64,000 nucleotides of DNA from Petaurus breviceps papuanus (Eukaryota; Chordata; Mammalia; Diprotodontia; Petauridae). The stretch is taken from positions 47,555,769-47,619,768 of the forward strand of contig JAMXIF010000051.1 in NCBI GenBank assembly GCA_028583685.1. The letters run 5' to 3'. Each line of letters opens with the position of its first letter. Position 1 is the stretch's first letter. Shown piece after piece: positions 63,782 through 64,000 of the stretch. The position numbers and the translations under genes were made by a program. The notes beneath the pieces were generated by a model. It was not told where the DNA came from, made no database searches, and was given only the letters and a program-made list of their open reading frames with translations.

Positions 63782-64000
63782 GTAAGATCTTGGTGGCTTG
63801 TTCAACTTCTGAGGTCACGCTTAAGGTCTGGGATGCCAGGGAGAACTTGTCATTCATTCCTGGAGTGATTTGTGGGATTGCAGCAAACCCCGGGCCACGG
63901 TTAGAAATTTGTTGCTGGATGTGCTCTATTTCCCACTGAAACCACATTAGGATTTATGGTGTCCTTATTACATGGTCTTTAAGGGGGTGTGATTCACTAG
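63782..64000 (+). other. LRIG1: 5' end of LRIG1 intron 12
   Basis: The intron begins with gtaaga after the LRR cap exon. No further exon occurs before the window ends, so the first Ig-domain exon lies downstream. Confidence 0.85.

Larger units (their letters stand above)
59649..63617 (+). other. LRIG1: LRIG1 intron 11
   Basis: The 3969-bp intron runs from gtaagt to ctttctttcag. It carries a THER1-like 3' end, a hAT-like fragment near 61990 and a MIR3-like fragment just before the next exon. No gene is seen. Confidence 0.88.

Noticed and set aside
1533-63781. Assignment to LRIG2 or LRIG3
   Set aside because: The three paralogues share the layout, but peptide matches such as [18 protein letters not shown] and [17 protein letters not shown] fit LRIG1 best from memory. 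A BLASTP search would confirm.
63535-63939. 134-aa + strand frame running past exon 12
   Set aside because: Only 63618-63781 is exon; the rest is intron read-through beyond acceptor and donor.

Overview
The window is vertebrate, almost certainly marsupial, genomic DNA. It is a gene-poor, repeat-rich 64 kb stretch on which I can support one protein-coding gene, and that gene runs off both ends. Ten short exons on the + strand, each bounded by AG/GT splice signals and lying in one continuous reading frame, encode the leucine-rich-repeat half of LRIG1 (leucine-rich repeats and immunoglobulin-like domains 1). LRIG1 is a single-pass membrane protein that restrains EGFR/ERBB, MET and RET signalling. 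The exons total 1178 nt (about 392 codons). They cover what I count as LRR2 to LRR15 plus the complete LRR C-terminal cap. The signal peptide, N-terminal cap and first LRR lie upstream of the window; the three Ig domains, transmembrane segment and cytoplasmic tail lie downstream.

Layout: 1-1532 is the 3' end of an upstream intron; exon 3 (numbering inferred) is at 1533-1607; a 33.8-kb intron with no supportable gene fills 1608-35404; exons 4-9 are clustered at 35405-49966; an 8.7-kb intron occupies 49967-58653; exons 10 and 11 are at 58654-58725 and 59577-59648; exon 12, with the LRR C-cap, is at 63618-63781; the next intron begins at 63782. All introns between the LRR exons are phase 2, so each LRR exon is a symmetric module of one repeat (72-81 nt) or two repeats (138-144 nt). 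Only exon 12 is asymmetric (phase 2 to phase 1), where the architecture changes to Ig domains.

The marsupial assignment rests on the interspersed repeats. There are many tRNA-derived SINEs of two marsupial types (here called WSINE1-type and MAR1-type), older MIR/THER1-type CORE-SINEs, L2 3' ends, hAT-like fragments, and a LINE-1 whose 5'UTR and ORF1 resemble marsupial L1. Repeat family names come from memory of consensus sequences, not from a database search, so boundaries are approximate unless a target-site duplication fixes them. Low-complexity DNA is abundant: (CA)n, (GA)n, AT-rich minisatellites, and a TG-rich tract that ends in a 100-base assembly gap.

I found no undescribed biological system. 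The observations most worth checking are: (i) an L1 copy with a complete 5' end but no ORF2 or poly(A), bounded by a perfect 14-bp target duplication; (ii) a SINE inserted 9 bases downstream of the exon 8/intron boundary, whose target duplication overlaps the 5' splice site; (iii) a CT microsatellite serving as the polypyrimidine tract of exon 4; and (iv) a nest of transposons inserted into one another in the intron before exon 10.
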